DNA of 64,000 nt from Bacteroidota bacterium (GCA_024643795.1 JAHEMF010000004.1:35850-99849); one strand, 5' to 3'. Positions 8,578-18,490 are shown, counted from the stretch's first letter. Translations and numbers: made by a program. Notes: generated from the sequence alone by a model not told the origin.

Positions 8578-10062
8578 CTAATTTAAAACAATATATGGAA
8601 ATAATCCATGCTTACCACCTTCTCTTCCAAAACCACTTTCTTTATATCCACCGAATGGTGCAGCAGGATCAAATTTATTATAAGTATTGTTCCATATCAC
8701 ACCTGCCCTAAGTGCAGCAGCAACTTTAAATGCTTTCGATCCTTTGTTGGTCCATATTCCTGCAGCCAGGCCGTAAGGTGTATTATTTGCTTTACTAACA
8801 GCCTCATCTACAGTACGAAAGGTTTGTATGGTCAAAACGGGGCCAAATATCTCTTCTTGTACCAACGTGCTTGATTGTGAAACATGACTGACTAACGTTG
8901 GTTTAAACCAGAATCCTTTTGAAGGCAATTTGATCTGTGGCTGATAGAACTCGCCGCCTTCATTTTCACCTAACTTACATAGCTTTCTTATTTTATTCAG
9001 TTGTTCCTTTGAATGAATGGCACCTATGTCAGTATTCTTGTCTAGTGGGTCTCCAACCTTCAATGACTGGATGCGTAATTTCAGCCTGTCTATAACGGCC
9101 TCATATACAGGCTCTTGCACAAGCAACCTGGAGCCTGCACAGCAAACATGACCCTGATTATAAAAGATCCCGTTTACGATGCCTTCCACCGCTTGATCAA
9201 TGGGAGCATCTTCAAAAATTAAATTTGCAGATTTTCCTCCCAATTCCAGACTAAGCTTTTTATTCATTCCAGCTTTGCCTGACAGAATTTTCTTCCCAAC
9301 TTCTGTTGAGCCAGTGAAAGCGATTTTGTCAATTCCGGTATGTTCTGTCAAATAATTACCTGTAACTCCATCTCCTGTAACAATATTAACCACCCCCGGT
9401 GGCAGATCTGCTTCAAGCATAATTTCTGCCAGTAACATAGCCGTTAGAGGAGTGGTTTCAGCAGGCTTAAGTACAACTGTACAACCTGCAGCCAGTGCGG
9501 GAGCAATTTTCCATGCAGCCATCAGTAAGGGGAAATTCCATGGAATGATCTGGCCGGCAACTCCTACCGGTCGAGATCGTGATCCGGGAATTGCATATTG
9601 CAGCTTATCAGCCCATCCTGCGTAATAAAAAAAATATGCTGCCGCAAGCGGAACATCTATATCACGAGACTCCCTTATCGGTTTGCCGGTATCTAATGAT
9701 TCAATGATTGCAAATTCTTTGGAACGCTCCTGGATCAAACGGGAAATTCTGAACAGATACTTTCCTCTTTCTGCCGGCTGCAACTTTGACCAGTACCTGT
9801 TAAACCCTTTTCTGGCACTCCTTACAGCCTTATCAATATCACTTGCTGATGCATATGCAACCCTTGCTAAGCCCTCACCGGTAGCAGGATTTATAGTAGA
9901 AAAATGATTTCCTGATTCAGGATCCTGGTATTTATTATCAATAAATAACCCATATTTATCCTTTAAAAAGATTGAATTTATTTTCTCTTTCGAAGATGAG
10001 TAGATCCAATCTGATGTATTAAGGTTGGGCTTTGGGAGTTTGTTTGCTTTAACTGTGGCCAC
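8578..10062 (-). CDS. Aldehyde dehydrogenase, active N-terminal half of a split ALDH16
   Basis: A full-length 494-residue NAD(P)-dependent aldehyde dehydrogenase. Catalytic parts are all present: WNF at 175-177 (oxyanion Asn176), FTGSTEVG at 249-256 (cofactor), general base Glu273 in LELGGK, and nucleophile Cys307 in GHVCCAGSR. The start is a GTG at 10062, placed about 20 bases past a promoter-like TAACTTTG. The gene for an inactive ALDH domain lies downstream, interrupted by an endonuclease gene; the order active then inactive mirrors fused ALDH16. Substrate unknown; related pairs often sit beside deoC, which is not in this window. Confidence 0.88.
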   Translation of the reverse strand: MATVKANKLPKPNLNTSDWIYSSSKEKINSIFLKDKYGLFIDNKYQDPESGNHFSTINPATGEGLARVAYASASDIDKAVRSARKGFNRYWSKLQPAERGKYLFRISRLIQERSKEFAIIESLDTGKPIRESRDIDVPLAAAYFFYYAGWADKLQYAIPGSRSRPVGVAGQIIPWNFPLLMAAWKIAPALAAGCTVVLKPAETTPLTAMLLAEIMLEADLPPGVVNIVTGDGVTGNYLTEHTGIDKIAFTGSTEVGKKILSGKAGMNKKLSLELGGKSANLIFEDAPIDQAVEGIVNGIFYNQGHVCCAGSRLLVQEPVYEAVIDRLKLRIQSLKVGDPLDKNTDIGAIHSKEQLNKIRKLCKLGENEGGEFYQPQIKLPSKGFWFKPTLVSHVSQSSTLVQEEIFGPVLTIQTFRTVDEAVSKANNTPYGLAAGIWTNKGSKAFKVAAALRAGVIWNNTYNKFDPAAPFGGYKESGFGREGGKHGLFPYIVLN

Positions 10063-10082
10063 TGAATTTACTGGTTAGAACT

Positions 10083-10110
10083 CAAAGTTAAAATTTAATT
10101 TATCACTCAA
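10083..10110 (-). promoter_or_regulatory. Promoter for the ALDH gene (TTG-17-TAACTTTG)
   Basis: On the minus strand TTG (10110-10108) is followed after 17 bases by TAACTTTG (10090-10083), matching the Bacteroidota TAnnTTTG -7 element. Predicted transcription would start about 15 bases before the GTG at 10062. Confidence 0.55.
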
Positions 10111-10169
10111 CAGCTAATTTTGAAAGGCAAACCAGGTTTCTGCAAGAAACCGATAAAGTTAACTGTTAG

Positions 10170-10177
10170 TATATTTG
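10170..10177 (+). promoter_or_regulatory. TATATTTG -7 box for the beta-propeller gene
   Basis: An exact TAnnTTTG match 25 bases before the ATG at 10202, placing the transcript start near 10183. No convincing -33 TTTG was found at 19-base spacing. It also argues against the earlier in-frame ATG at 10175, which would lie inside the box. Confidence 0.5.
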
Positions 10178-10201
10178 ATATTCAATAGTCGATTTTTAAT
10201 C

Positions 10202-13138
10202 ATGAAAAAAGCCATCCGAATTTCATTAATTCTTTTTGTTGTTTTTACATATGTCTTTAAGACCAATGCACAACAAATTTCTCAATTGTGGGTTTCAAAA
10301 TTTGAATCAAGATCGCATTTTGAAGACAGAGGATACGATGCAGTGATAGATAATAATGGCAACATCATCGTAGCCGGGTCCGAATCAAACGGTTGTACCG
10401 GATACGACTATGTTACAATATGTTACAATTCAAATGGAGATACATTATGGCGTTCTGTTTATTCAGGGGTAAATGATGATCAGGAAGATAGGCCGAGTGC
10501 TATTTGCACTGACAATCAAAATAATGTTTATATAACCGGAGCCAGTGATAGCAGTTATTTTGAATATATGGCAACGGTGAAATATGATCCGTCGGGAAAT
10601 GAAATATGGTCTGCCAGATTTAACCTGGTATCAGCAGGCAATGATGTAGTAGCAGATGCAAATGGTAATGTGTTTGTATGCGGATATTCCAAAACATCAT
10701 CAGACAAAGACCTCATTCTTGTAAAATATAACTCTACCGGTATTCAACAATGGGTAAGGACATACAGTAATGGATTCTATGATGAAGGGGTCAAATTGAT
10801 GATCAATGTAAATAATGAGGTGGTAGTAACCGGCATTTCATCCGGGAGCACTTTTGTTTCTAAAGATGTGGTTACCATTGAATATGATCAATCAGGTAAT
10901 CAGCAGTGGCTGCAAACATGGAATGCACCTATAACACCCAACTACACAGATGAGCCGGTAGATATGGGAGTTGATGCTAACAATAATATTTTTATTTGTG
11001 TCAATTCATACTATCAAAACTCATCTAACATTGACTATGCCATCCTCAAATATGATATTGATGGCAACTTTTTATGGGCCTCAAATTATGATAGCCCTTA
11101 TGCAAATCAGGACACACCGTATGAAATGGCTGTAGACAAAGACGGCAACACATACACGATCGGAATCAGCATCCGACCCGGGTTTCAATATGATTATTTA
11201 ACAGTAAAGTTCAACCCTGACGGACAATTTGTTTGGGCTCAGAGGCAGGATTCAACAATGAGGAATGATTATGGACGTACCATTTCGCTCGACACTGCTT
11301 CTAATAGTTTGTATGTATGTGGTGATATGAATTTGGGATTCAACACTATTTATGAACGAAGAAATTATGTTGTATTCCAATACGACACTTCCGGTGCACT
11401 TATCAAAACATTCGGATACCAGGGACCCGGTGATGGATTTGACATCCCATATAAACTACTCAGTAAGCCCAATGGCGATGTTTTCATTGCCGGCATGGCA
11501 AGTACTTTCAGTAGTGGATACGGTGATGTGGCAACAATAAAATTCAGCAACGGATCACTGCAGTGGGAACGTCTTGATAACGGGTACGGATTTGTAGATG
11601 ACCAGGGTAATGATATGGTCTCCGACTCTGCCGGCAACACTTATTCATGCGGATTTTCATACTCAAATGAATATACAACCGGTAATGATCTGGTTGTGGT
11701 AAAGAATAATGCAAACGGAATAAAATTGTGGGATTACCATTACCGGGGGTTACAGGAATTTTCAAGGGACGAAGCAACTCATATATGTATTGATAACGCT
11801 GGATATGTATATGTTACAGGCATTACAGATTCGTCGGTGAATCAAAACAACACAGACATCTATATTGCAAAGATAGATCCAATGGGTACTTTGGTATGGG
11901 ATTACATATATGCCGCACAAGCCAACGGAAATGATAAACCTGCAGGCATATTGACCGATGCTAGTGGCAACGTGTTTGTTTCTGCTACATGCGTAAACCC
12001 TGTTACAGGTTTTGATGGCACATTGATCTCGTTAGATTTGCAAGGATCTGTAAACTGGATCAGCGATTTCGACAGAAACAACCTGCCGCAATCATTCAAT
12101 ACTATGGTCAGGGGCAAAAACCAGGAGATCTATTGTGCAGGAACAAACATAGCTTCCGCCGGATACTATACCGATGCACTGCTTGTTCGATTTGATGCTG
12201 CCGGAAGCGCTGTGTGGGATACCACTTATGATTCCAACCCGGGGTCTAACTTTGACAGAGATTTTTTCAACTGCATTGAAGTGGATTTGAATGGTGATGT
12301 GATTGCAGGTGGCGTAAGTGGACTAGATTTTCTTGTAGCAAAATATTCTACCGGTGGATCTCCATTATGGATAGAGACTTATGATAATAATTCATTGAGA
12401 GATTCTGTTTCTGCCATTACAATAGATCCTTTCAATAATGTAATTGCAACGGGCATAACAGACCTAACATTTGGCACCGACTATCTTACTGTTAAATATA
12501 ATTCAACAGGAAATTTGCTTTGGGATAAGAAACTTGCAAATCAGGCAGGGTCAGAAGATGTCCCGTATGATATACTTACTGATTCAGCAGGCACCATTTA
12601 CATTACAGGTTACGAAACCGCTAACTTCACTACCAATTATAATTTCTTTACCGTGCTATATGATTCTGCCGGAACCTTTAAAGGCGAACTGCTTTACAGC
12701 GATTCATTGGGAAACTCTCCCGATTATGGCAAAAGAATAGCCAAAGACAATGCCGGCAACATCTATGTGATGGGTAATGCCAATCAGCCTTGCTGGGGTA
12801 ATACATTTATAAACGGATACAGATTTGATATCACAACCATCAAATACGGGACACCTTCATCAACATCATTGGTACAACATGGCAACATCCGGGAATCTAT
12901 AACCATACTTCCCAATCCATCCAATGAACATGTACTTATCACATTTCCGGATGAAATTACCCGAAGTTGTATGCTTCGTATATATAATATTACCGGAACA
13001 TTAGTATACGAAAACTCTGAATTTAATTCAAATGAATTGATTAATACAACTGAACTAACCGAAGGGGTTTATTCCATAGTATTGTATGATGCAAATAATA
13101 CCAATTCATATATAGGCAGACTGGTAGTAATGCATTGA
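10202..13138 (+). CDS. Secreted SBBP/beta-propeller repeat protein with T9SS type A sorting domain
   Basis: A 978-residue exported protein. The signal peptide starts at MKKAIRISLI and ends near KTNAQQ; an earlier in-frame ATG (10175) would add nine residues before it and was set aside. The body is a long series of about 50-60-residue repeats of the type G-N-x-[VI]-x-[VI]-x-G ... D-Y-x-T-[VI]-K-Y-[ND]-x-x-G-x-x-x-W, characteristic of SBBP beta-propeller proteins; roughly 14-15 copies give about two propellers. The last ~80 residues (ILPNPSNEHVLI to the end) form a type A C-terminal domain that sends cargo through T9SS to the cell surface. Ligand or role unknown. Confidence 0.88.
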   Translation: MKKAIRISLILFVVFTYVFKTNAQQISQLWVSKFESRSHFEDRGYDAVIDNNGNIIVAGSESNGCTGYDYVTICYNSNGDTLWRSVYSGVNDDQEDRPSAICTDNQNNVYITGASDSSYFEYMATVKYDPSGNEIWSARFNLVSAGNDVVADANGNVFVCGYSKTSSDKDLILVKYNSTGIQQWVRTYSNGFYDEGVKLMINVNNEVVVTGISSGSTFVSKDVVTIEYDQSGNQQWLQTWNAPITPNYTDEPVDMGVDANNNIFICVNSYYQNSSNIDYAILKYDIDGNFLWASNYDSPYANQDTPYEMAVDKDGNTYTIGISIRPGFQYDYLTVKFNPDGQFVWAQRQDSTMRNDYGRTISLDTASNSLYVCGDMNLGFNTIYERRNYVVFQYDTSGALIKTFGYQGPGDGFDIPYKLLSKPNGDVFIAGMASTFSSGYGDVATIKFSNGSLQWERLDNGYGFVDDQGNDMVSDSAGNTYSCGFSYSNEYTTGNDLVVVKNNANGIKLWDYHYRGLQEFSRDEATHICIDNAGYVYVTGITDSSVNQNNTDIYIAKIDPMGTLVWDYIYAAQANGNDKPAGILTDASGNVFVSATCVNPVTGFDGTLISLDLQGSVNWISDFDRNNLPQSFNTMVRGKNQEIYCAGTNIASAGYYTDALLVRFDAAGSAVWDTTYDSNPGSNFDRDFFNCIEVDLNGDVIAGGVSGLDFLVAKYSTGGSPLWIETYDNNSLRDSVSAITIDPFNNVIATGITDLTFGTDYLTVKYNSTGNLLWDKKLANQAGSEDVPYDILTDSAGTIYITGYETANFTTNYNFFTVLYDSAGTFKGELLYSDSLGNSPDYGKRIAKDNAGNIYVMGNANQPCWGNTFINGYRFDITTIKYGTPSSTSLVQHGNIRESITILPNPSNEHVLITFPDEITRSCMLRIYNITGTLVYENSEFNSNELINTTELTEGVYSIVLYDANNTNSYIGRLVVMH

Positions 13139-13266
13139 CCAGGTTTTGTCAATAGACTTTAAATACCTCGCCCTTAAAAGGAGCCATTCCCTAATTATAG
13201 GTATTAAGCCAGGCTTCAATTATAAGTTAGCCAGCGGTCATCCTGATAAAATCACCTAATTCTTTA

Positions 13267-13974
13267 TCAAGAAGTTGGGGGACGGTACATAAGCAGTTTT
13301 TTTATTGCCATTAAATGGAGGGTGTATGCCAACGGAACCAGAATGCCGGGCAATAAAATAAAAGGAAACCGGGCTAAAATAGCATTGGAAGGCTCTTGCA
13401 TAAAAACCCTGAACTCGGTTGGCAATGATAAAATGGCAATGGTAACAACGTTGAGCAGCAAAGCAAGTCCTGCAAAATTCCAAACGAGCACCTGTTTAAT
13501 ACTCAATTTGCCTGCTTTATAAAAGTAGGCAATGAATGGGGCTGACAACCCTACTAAAATATCAAAATTAAATCCTTCAAAGGTCATTTGTCTCGGCAAC
13601 AAATAAGAGTCATACATCCAGAATAATAACAACTCAACTACAACTCTGAATGCCTGAAGATAAATAAGCCATTCAACAGGTATTACAGCAATGAATCTAA
13701 AAATTCCCTTTGAAACCAGAAAGAAGATCACAGTGATCAATGGCACAACCAATACGATCATTATTCTTGGTGGAAACCCGGAGAAGTCAGAAAAGAATCC
13801 GATTGAACTCAACAGCCAAAGGAAAAATATCCACAGAAAGCTAAAGAACAAAAACAGGTTAGCACTCTTGTTATAATTTTCTGCACCACTATCCCTGGCA
13901 ACCTTTCTTATGCCTGCATAAAGTATGAACAGGCAAATGATCACCAGAGCCAGAAAATATTTCTCAAGTAACAT
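13267..13974 (-). CDS. Uncharacterised 7-TM membrane protein
   Basis: A 235-residue integral membrane protein with about seven hydrophobic spans (near 5-25, 40-62, 71-88, 92-118, 134-152, 160-185, 205-228), short loops and a basic C-terminal tail. No family motif was recognised. It starts 6 bases after the exported-protein gene stop at 13981 and so closes the porZ-recO transcription unit. Charged residues within spans are few, which does not suggest a transporter with an obvious ion path. Confidence 0.7.
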   Translation of the reverse strand: MLLEKYFLALVIICLFILYAGIRKVARDSGAENYNKSANLFLFFSFLWIFFLWLLSSIGFFSDFSGFPPRIMIVLVVPLITVIFFLVSKGIFRFIAVIPVEWLIYLQAFRVVVELLLFWMYDSYLLPRQMTFEGFNFDILVGLSAPFIAYFYKAGKLSIKQVLVWNFAGLALLLNVVTIAILSLPTEFRVFMQEPSNAILARFPFILLPGILVPLAYTLHLMAIKKLLMYRPPTS

Positions 13975-13980
13975 GTATGG

Positions 13981-14847
13981 TTACTTTTTGATGTTTGTAT
14001 ACCAATAGTTGTATTTACTTACAATTGCAGGTACATCTTTTAGTTGGGGTTTATCATCTATCAACCCTTGCACCAGATCTGTGTCATCCTCAAATAATTT
14101 TATAAGATTATTCCTGGGAGACGACCCAATAACAACTCTGGCTTCGCCAACAGGTGGTACGATATAATATCCGATTTTAAGTGTTCCATACCAGATTGGA
14201 GGATCGCCATATGCATTAACCACAGATTTGGGATATGTTAACGTTACAAGCTGAAATATTTTTGCCGGACCTTCTTCAATAATTTCGAGGAACATAGCCC
14301 CTTCACTACGCTTTTCACATGTGATCTCTTTTTTATATCCTGGATCCATTGACCTGTAATGAATAAGATCATATCCATAAGCAACCGCCTCATTGGGAGA
14401 ATATATTCTACTATCCCCTTTCTCGTCTATCCAGTCAATCTGCAGCTGATTGAAAGCAATATCCTTTATTTTAACAAGACCGAAGAGTGTATCTCCCGAT
14501 AGCATCACTATGTAACCCGGCCTAACTTCACCAATATGATATTTTCCCAAAATGCCTTCTCTTGAATTTCCGGATGTAATATCCACCACCTTTGCCTTTT
14601 TACTTAAAGTATAGGATTGCACTTCCGTTCTTGCAATGGTATAAAGAGTATCATAGGCTGCTCCCTTCACTTTATATACAATAACCGAGTCATTCAATTC
14701 CACAACGCTGCAGTCAATGACCCTTTCACCATCACGTACCACTATCACATCCTGACCATGAGCAAAACACACAGAAGCCCATGTGAAAATCAGGATAAGT
14801 ATTGCTTTTAAAAATTTAGTGTTTGATTCCAATGCTATCCAATTCAT
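13981..14847 (-). CDS. Exported protein of unknown function
   Basis: About 288 residues with an N-terminal signal peptide (hydrophobic core FLKAILILIFTWASVCF, likely cut after FAHG). The mature part is beta-rich, opening with DVIVVRDGERVIDC and continuing with a GDTLFGLVKIKD segment, both common in Bacteroidota proteins that respond to or bind surface components. The ATG at 14847 overlaps the end of the upstream lipoprotein gene by 32 bases; an in-frame ATG at 14928 would add 27 residues that do not fit a signal peptide. No named domain recognised. Confidence 0.65.
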   Translation of the reverse strand: MNWIALESNTKFLKAILILIFTWASVCFAHGQDVIVVRDGERVIDCSVVELNDSVIVYKVKGAAYDTLYTIARTEVQSYTLSKKAKVVDITSGNSREGILGKYHIGEVRPGYIVMLSGDTLFGLVKIKDIAFNQLQIDWIDEKGDSRIYSPNEAVAYGYDLIHYRSMDPGYKKEITCEKRSEGAMFLEIIEEGPAKIFQLVTLTYPKSVVNAYGDPPIWYGTLKIGYYIVPPVGEARVVIGSSPRNNLIKLFEDDTDLVQGLIDDKPQLKDVPAIVSKYNYWYTNIKK

Positions 14848-15217
14848 CAATTGATACTGAAGGTGGCATAATGTTATTCCTGATCTTATACACCACAAGT
14901 TCAGATACTGCTCCGGCATCGTGCTCACTTTGAAATGGCATCATTCCGGGAACAGCAGGAATATGTGGTTGATGGATCGTTAATTTACCATTGAGGTAAA
15001 GGTTATAACCCCATCCATTAGCAACACCTTCGGGAATAGTATCCGTTCTGAATAATCCAACCGTAACATCTCCTTCAAATTTCATGGGTCCGGTACTGCT
15101 TAATGAAGTATCAATAACAACGGCTTCATCTGTACTATCAGCAGAGTTGTTGATGTTGCCTGAGCATGAGACCAAAACCACACTCAACATCACAAGTATT
15201 TTCTCACTAATTTTCAT
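14816..15217 (-). CDS. DUF4907-like lipoprotein
   Basis: A 133-residue lipoprotein. The lipobox VVLVSC-S puts the lipidated Cys at 18, with Ser-Gly-Asn after it. The mature domain has the DUF4907 pattern: GWGYNLYLNGKLTIHQ, then IPAVPGMMPF and a C-terminal AVSELVVYKIRN strand-helix. Function unknown in the family. It sits 28 bases behind recO and overlaps the next gene, indicating cotranscription. Confidence 0.75.
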   Translation of the reverse strand: MKISEKILVMLSVVLVSCSGNINNSADSTDEAVVIDTSLSSTGPMKFEGDVTVGLFRTDTIPEGVANGWGYNLYLNGKLTIHQPHIPAVPGMMPFQSEHDAGAVSELVVYKIRNNIMPPSVSIDELDSIGIKH

Positions 15218-15245
15218 TTGGAATGTAAATATATCACAACCTGAG

Positions 15246-15974
15246 TTAGGTTGACATTATTTCGTTCAAAACCTTATGTGATCTTATTGCCACCCCATGT
15301 GTTTGGTGAAGCTCATAATACATAACCAGTGCATTCAAAAGTTGGCGTTTCCGTGAATTGTTTATCTGTATCTCTTTATAATTAGCGTAACCCTCCTTTA
15401 CAAAAGCATTCAGGTAACCGGCTATTTCTGGCGTTATGAATTCCTGGTGCAACGGAGAGCTAGCAGTAAAGACTCCTTCTCTGAGGTCAAAGCAGGTTGA
15501 CCCTGAAACATATTTACCATGAGGATAAAAGCCCAGATGCTTTGTAAGTTGTATCAAACACGCAAGATGGAATTTACTACAGTCGGCAAATTCCGCGTCG
15601 AGCATTTGAATGCTGTTATGTAAAAATTCAAATAGTGTTGGATTTTTTTCCTCTTCTTTTATTGACCGGTATAGAACCTCTGCAAGAAAAAGTGCGATAG
15701 ACGTTCGCACCATATCGTTAGGTATATTATTAAAATGCGGGGCCCATGCAATATCAGTGATCCTGCTCATTCCGGAATTGTTCTTGTTCACAGCCACCAC
15801 CTCAACCAAAGACAACGGCTGAAAAAAATTCATGCTGTGCTTACTTCTTATTTTTCTAACACCTCCGGCTATGTATGATTGTGCGCCAAATTGCTCGGTA
15901 TACGCTTTAACCACAACACTGCTACTGCTGTATTCTGTTGTGTGTAAAATTATGGCTCGCGTTTTCTGGCCCAT
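15246..15974 (-). CDS. recO: DNA repair protein RecO
   Basis: A 242-residue RecO. The N-terminal OB-fold is recognisable from the start (KTRAIILHTTEYSSSSVVVKAYTE), with the typical IRSKHS and FFQPLSLVE segments, and a helical C-terminal half that carries a Cys (TCFDLREG) where the family has a zinc site. RecO loads RecA on gapped DNA with RecR and anneals ssDNA. It lies 21 bases after porZ; this neighbour pair is common in the phylum. Confidence 0.92.
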   Translation of the reverse strand: MGQKTRAIILHTTEYSSSSVVVKAYTEQFGAQSYIAGGVRKIRSKHSMNFFQPLSLVEVVAVNKNNSGMSRITDIAWAPHFNNIPNDMVRTSIALFLAEVLYRSIKEEEKNPTLFEFLHNSIQMLDAEFADCSKFHLACLIQLTKHLGFYPHGKYVSGSTCFDLREGVFTASSPLHQEFITPEIAGYLNAFVKEGYANYKEIQINNSRKRQLLNALVMYYELHQTHGVAIRSHKVLNEIMST

Positions 15975-15995
15975 AAAATATATTGAGTGAAGTGC

Positions 15996-18377
15996 TCAAT
16001 TTATAAATAACAACTTGGTAACGCAAGTGTTGGCGCCATCACTATCTGAACTAAAAACGAGGTATACTCCGGTTTGGGCCTTTCTTCCTTCAAAATTATA
16101 TCCATTCCATATCGCCTGTGTACCATTGGCAGTTGTTTCATAAATAATATTCCCACTAACATCCGTAATTTTAACATTGCCATTTGGAACCAATCCGCGT
16201 ATAGCAATAGGACCGGAATAATTCTCCCTCACAGGGTTTGGATATACGAGAACATCTCCGCATGCTCCTTCTCCTTCAATTGCATCGCCACGATAAGAAA
16301 TAATTCCCTTGTTAGTTCCAAAATAGATGTCACCGGTTTTTTGATCTATTGTGATGGACAAAATGTAATTAGAAAGCAAGGGGCTATTGTCTTCATTAAA
16401 ATTGAGGATCTGCTTGGTTCCATCGGCAGACATCAAAAATGCGCCACCAGCTTCCGTTCCAAACCACTTTCTGTTGGCACCATCAATAGCAATTGCTGTT
16501 ACAACTTCCGTTTCAAGAAGGTATTGGTTAATTCCATCCTGTTTTATCAACACTTGCTGAGCTTCGTAATCAGGATCTGCCAAAGCGGTGGTTGGCGAAT
16601 ATATAACTGCCACTCCTTTGCCGGTGCCTAACCAAATTTCACCATCATTATCTTCAGTTATCGCTCTGATGTCTACGCTTGGCAAATTTCCCGTTCCTAT
16701 TCCCGTGGAAAAGAATCTGGCTTTATCATCTGACTTTACGTCAAGGGTGCCATTATCGCTGTAAACCACCAGTCCTGACCCAAGGGGTGCATTGTTCCCT
16801 ATCACGTTTATCCACTTCAGCCCATAAGAGTCCACCGTCATATCACCAAAAAGAGGGGCACCTGAAATACCCGGTATTGAAAAAGCATACCATGTGCCGT
16901 TAGCAGTTCTTACATTAACGGGTTTGGCAGCCAGTGAGTTCAAAACCCATAAGTTTCGCTGGTCATCAAATCCCATCCCTACAGCCTGACATTGCGTTGG
17001 ATTCCCGATCCCGACCTGCAATGTACTATTGGTATCACGGTAGGATGCTATAGGTTTGCCATTGAACATCTCAAGAACACCTTGTCCTTTTGAACCAATG
17101 AAAACATGGTTTGGATCAGCCGGGTCTATTGCCAGTGTCATCATATCGAAATATGAATCTATATCAAACCCTGTTCCGGTGACAGATTTGCTGCTATATG
17201 TGAACCAATCCCCATTATTATATCGAGAGAATTTTCCGGGTGTATAAAAATTGAACCACCCCTGAGTGCGGGTGGCATGAGTTATCCAAATGTGACTTTC
17301 ATCAGAAGCCATGCCACTTACCAGTTCACTTCCCGGACCATCAGGATATATAAAATTCAGCTGTCCGTTACTTTTGATCCTCACAAGTCCCTGTTCATTA
17401 TCTGCAATATATTTGGTGCCATCTGTCACTCTTTCACAATCCCTGATTATCGGATCAGAATAAGTGCCGGCATCATAATACTCTGTTCTTATAGCCACAT
17501 CGTTAGCAAACACACTTACGCTTGTGGAGTTACACACCACCAATTGTCCGGAACAGTTCCTGATCGAATAGTTCTTATCTGTGCTACTTCCAAGCGGTCC
17601 TGAAGGATCCACCCATGAACCACCGGTATAGAGCTTAATATCATCGGCAGCAGCCATGGTATAGTTAACGATTAGGTCACCATTGAATTCGGCAAGGAGA
17701 TTATAATCCCCCGCATTCCCAACATCATCCAGTGAAAGTGTCCACACAGCGAAATTAGCAAGGTTAGGATCGTTCTCGTCAGCAGAGAACACACCCGATT
17801 CTGTTGCTGCAAATATTTTTCCATTTAAGAATGCAACATTGTATACTATGATCTCTGTACCTCCGGGGCCAATGATATATGTGTCTTTGATCTCCTCCCG
17901 TTCAAGATCGAGAACTACAATTCCAAATCCGCAAGAGAGGTATGCCAGGTTATTTCTGAATTCAATGCCATAAATACCTTTATCTCCAATGATATTCTTG
18001 CGTTTGATGTCAGGAATGTTGATGATCCTGTTACCCTTAATAAGGTCAAGATTTGAATTCGCATAGGCCACTACTAATGCAGAGGAATTGCTATTATACC
18101 TTATGGCATTAACACTTAATTCTGAAAGTCCTGTTATCTTTGAAAGCGGTGTTAATGTTCCGTCTGATGGTGTGTAAAGAAATAAACCTTGTTCTGAAGC
18201 ACAATAAACTTTGTTACCTGCAACAGCTATAGATTTTGCTTTATTAAAAGGAAGATGAACTTTCCATTGGCCAAGAGCAAGGTCCTGTGACATACCAAAG
18301 AAAGGCAGCAAACAAAGTAAGGATCCAATAAGGCTGATCCGCATGATTCGGGGGAATTTATTGACCCTTAAACTCAT
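15996..18377 (-). CDS. porZ: T9SS component PorZ
   Basis: A 793-residue exported protein with two propeller domains built from two-component-regulator-propeller repeats (for example KVYCASEQGLFLY near 55-67, EIWLGTGKGVAVI, RKWFGTEAGGAFL, DIYFGTNKGIISY) and a C-terminal sorting domain (VLVYPNPVRENYSG to the end). PorZ is a surface part of the T9SS attachment complex and reads A-LPS. The signal peptide starts at MRISLIGSLL (codon 12; 18344), so either 18377 or 18344 may be the true start. Position just ahead of recO supports the call. Confidence 0.88.
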   Translation of the reverse strand: MSLRVNKFPRIMRISLIGSLLCLLPFFGMSQDLALGQWKVHLPFNKAKSIAVAGNKVYCASEQGLFLYTPSDGTLTPLSKITGLSELSVNAIRYNSNSSALVVAYANSNLDLIKGNRIINIPDIKRKNIIGDKGIYGIEFRNNLAYLSCGFGIVVLDLEREEIKDTYIIGPGGTEIIVYNVAFLNGKIFAATESGVFSADENDPNLANFAVWTLSLDDVGNAGDYNLLAEFNGDLIVNYTMAAADDIKLYTGGSWVDPSGPLGSSTDKNYSIRNCSGQLVVCNSTSVSVFANDVAIRTEYYDAGTYSDPIIRDCERVTDGTKYIADNEQGLVRIKSNGQLNFIYPDGPGSELVSGMASDESHIWITHATRTQGWFNFYTPGKFSRYNNGDWFTYSSKSVTGTGFDIDSYFDMMTLAIDPADPNHVFIGSKGQGVLEMFNGKPIASYRDTNSTLQVGIGNPTQCQAVGMGFDDQRNLWVLNSLAAKPVNVRTANGTWYAFSIPGISGAPLFGDMTVDSYGLKWINVIGNNAPLGSGLVVYSDNGTLDVKSDDKARFFSTGIGTGNLPSVDIRAITEDNDGEIWLGTGKGVAVIYSPTTALADPDYEAQQVLIKQDGINQYLLETEVVTAIAIDGANRKWFGTEAGGAFLMSADGTKQILNFNEDNSPLLSNYILSITIDQKTGDIYFGTNKGIISYRGDAIEGEGACGDVLVYPNPVRENYSGPIAIRGLVPNGNVKITDVSGNIIYETTANGTQAIWNGYNFEGRKAQTGVYLVFSSDSDGANTCVTKLLFIN

Positions 18378-18490
18378 AATAATGCGCTATATTTTATGTT
18401 TTTAATAAAATTTGCACCTGCAAAATAGTCCAAAAGACAAATTTACCTCATATTTAGCAGTTTATCCTTAATAGGAACCCTGGCATATCT

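Noticed and set aside
10175..10201. Earlier ATG for the propeller protein
   Set aside because: It overlaps an exact -7 box, and the signal peptide starts at the ATG at 10202.
13139..13266. Possible terminator between the propeller and 7-TM genes
   Set aside because: Only a short imperfect TA-rich repeat (CTAATTATA with TATAAGTTAG) was found, with no T run.
16074..16631. 185-codon plus-strand frame inside porZ
   Set aside because: Antisense shadow of a well-supported PorZ reading frame.
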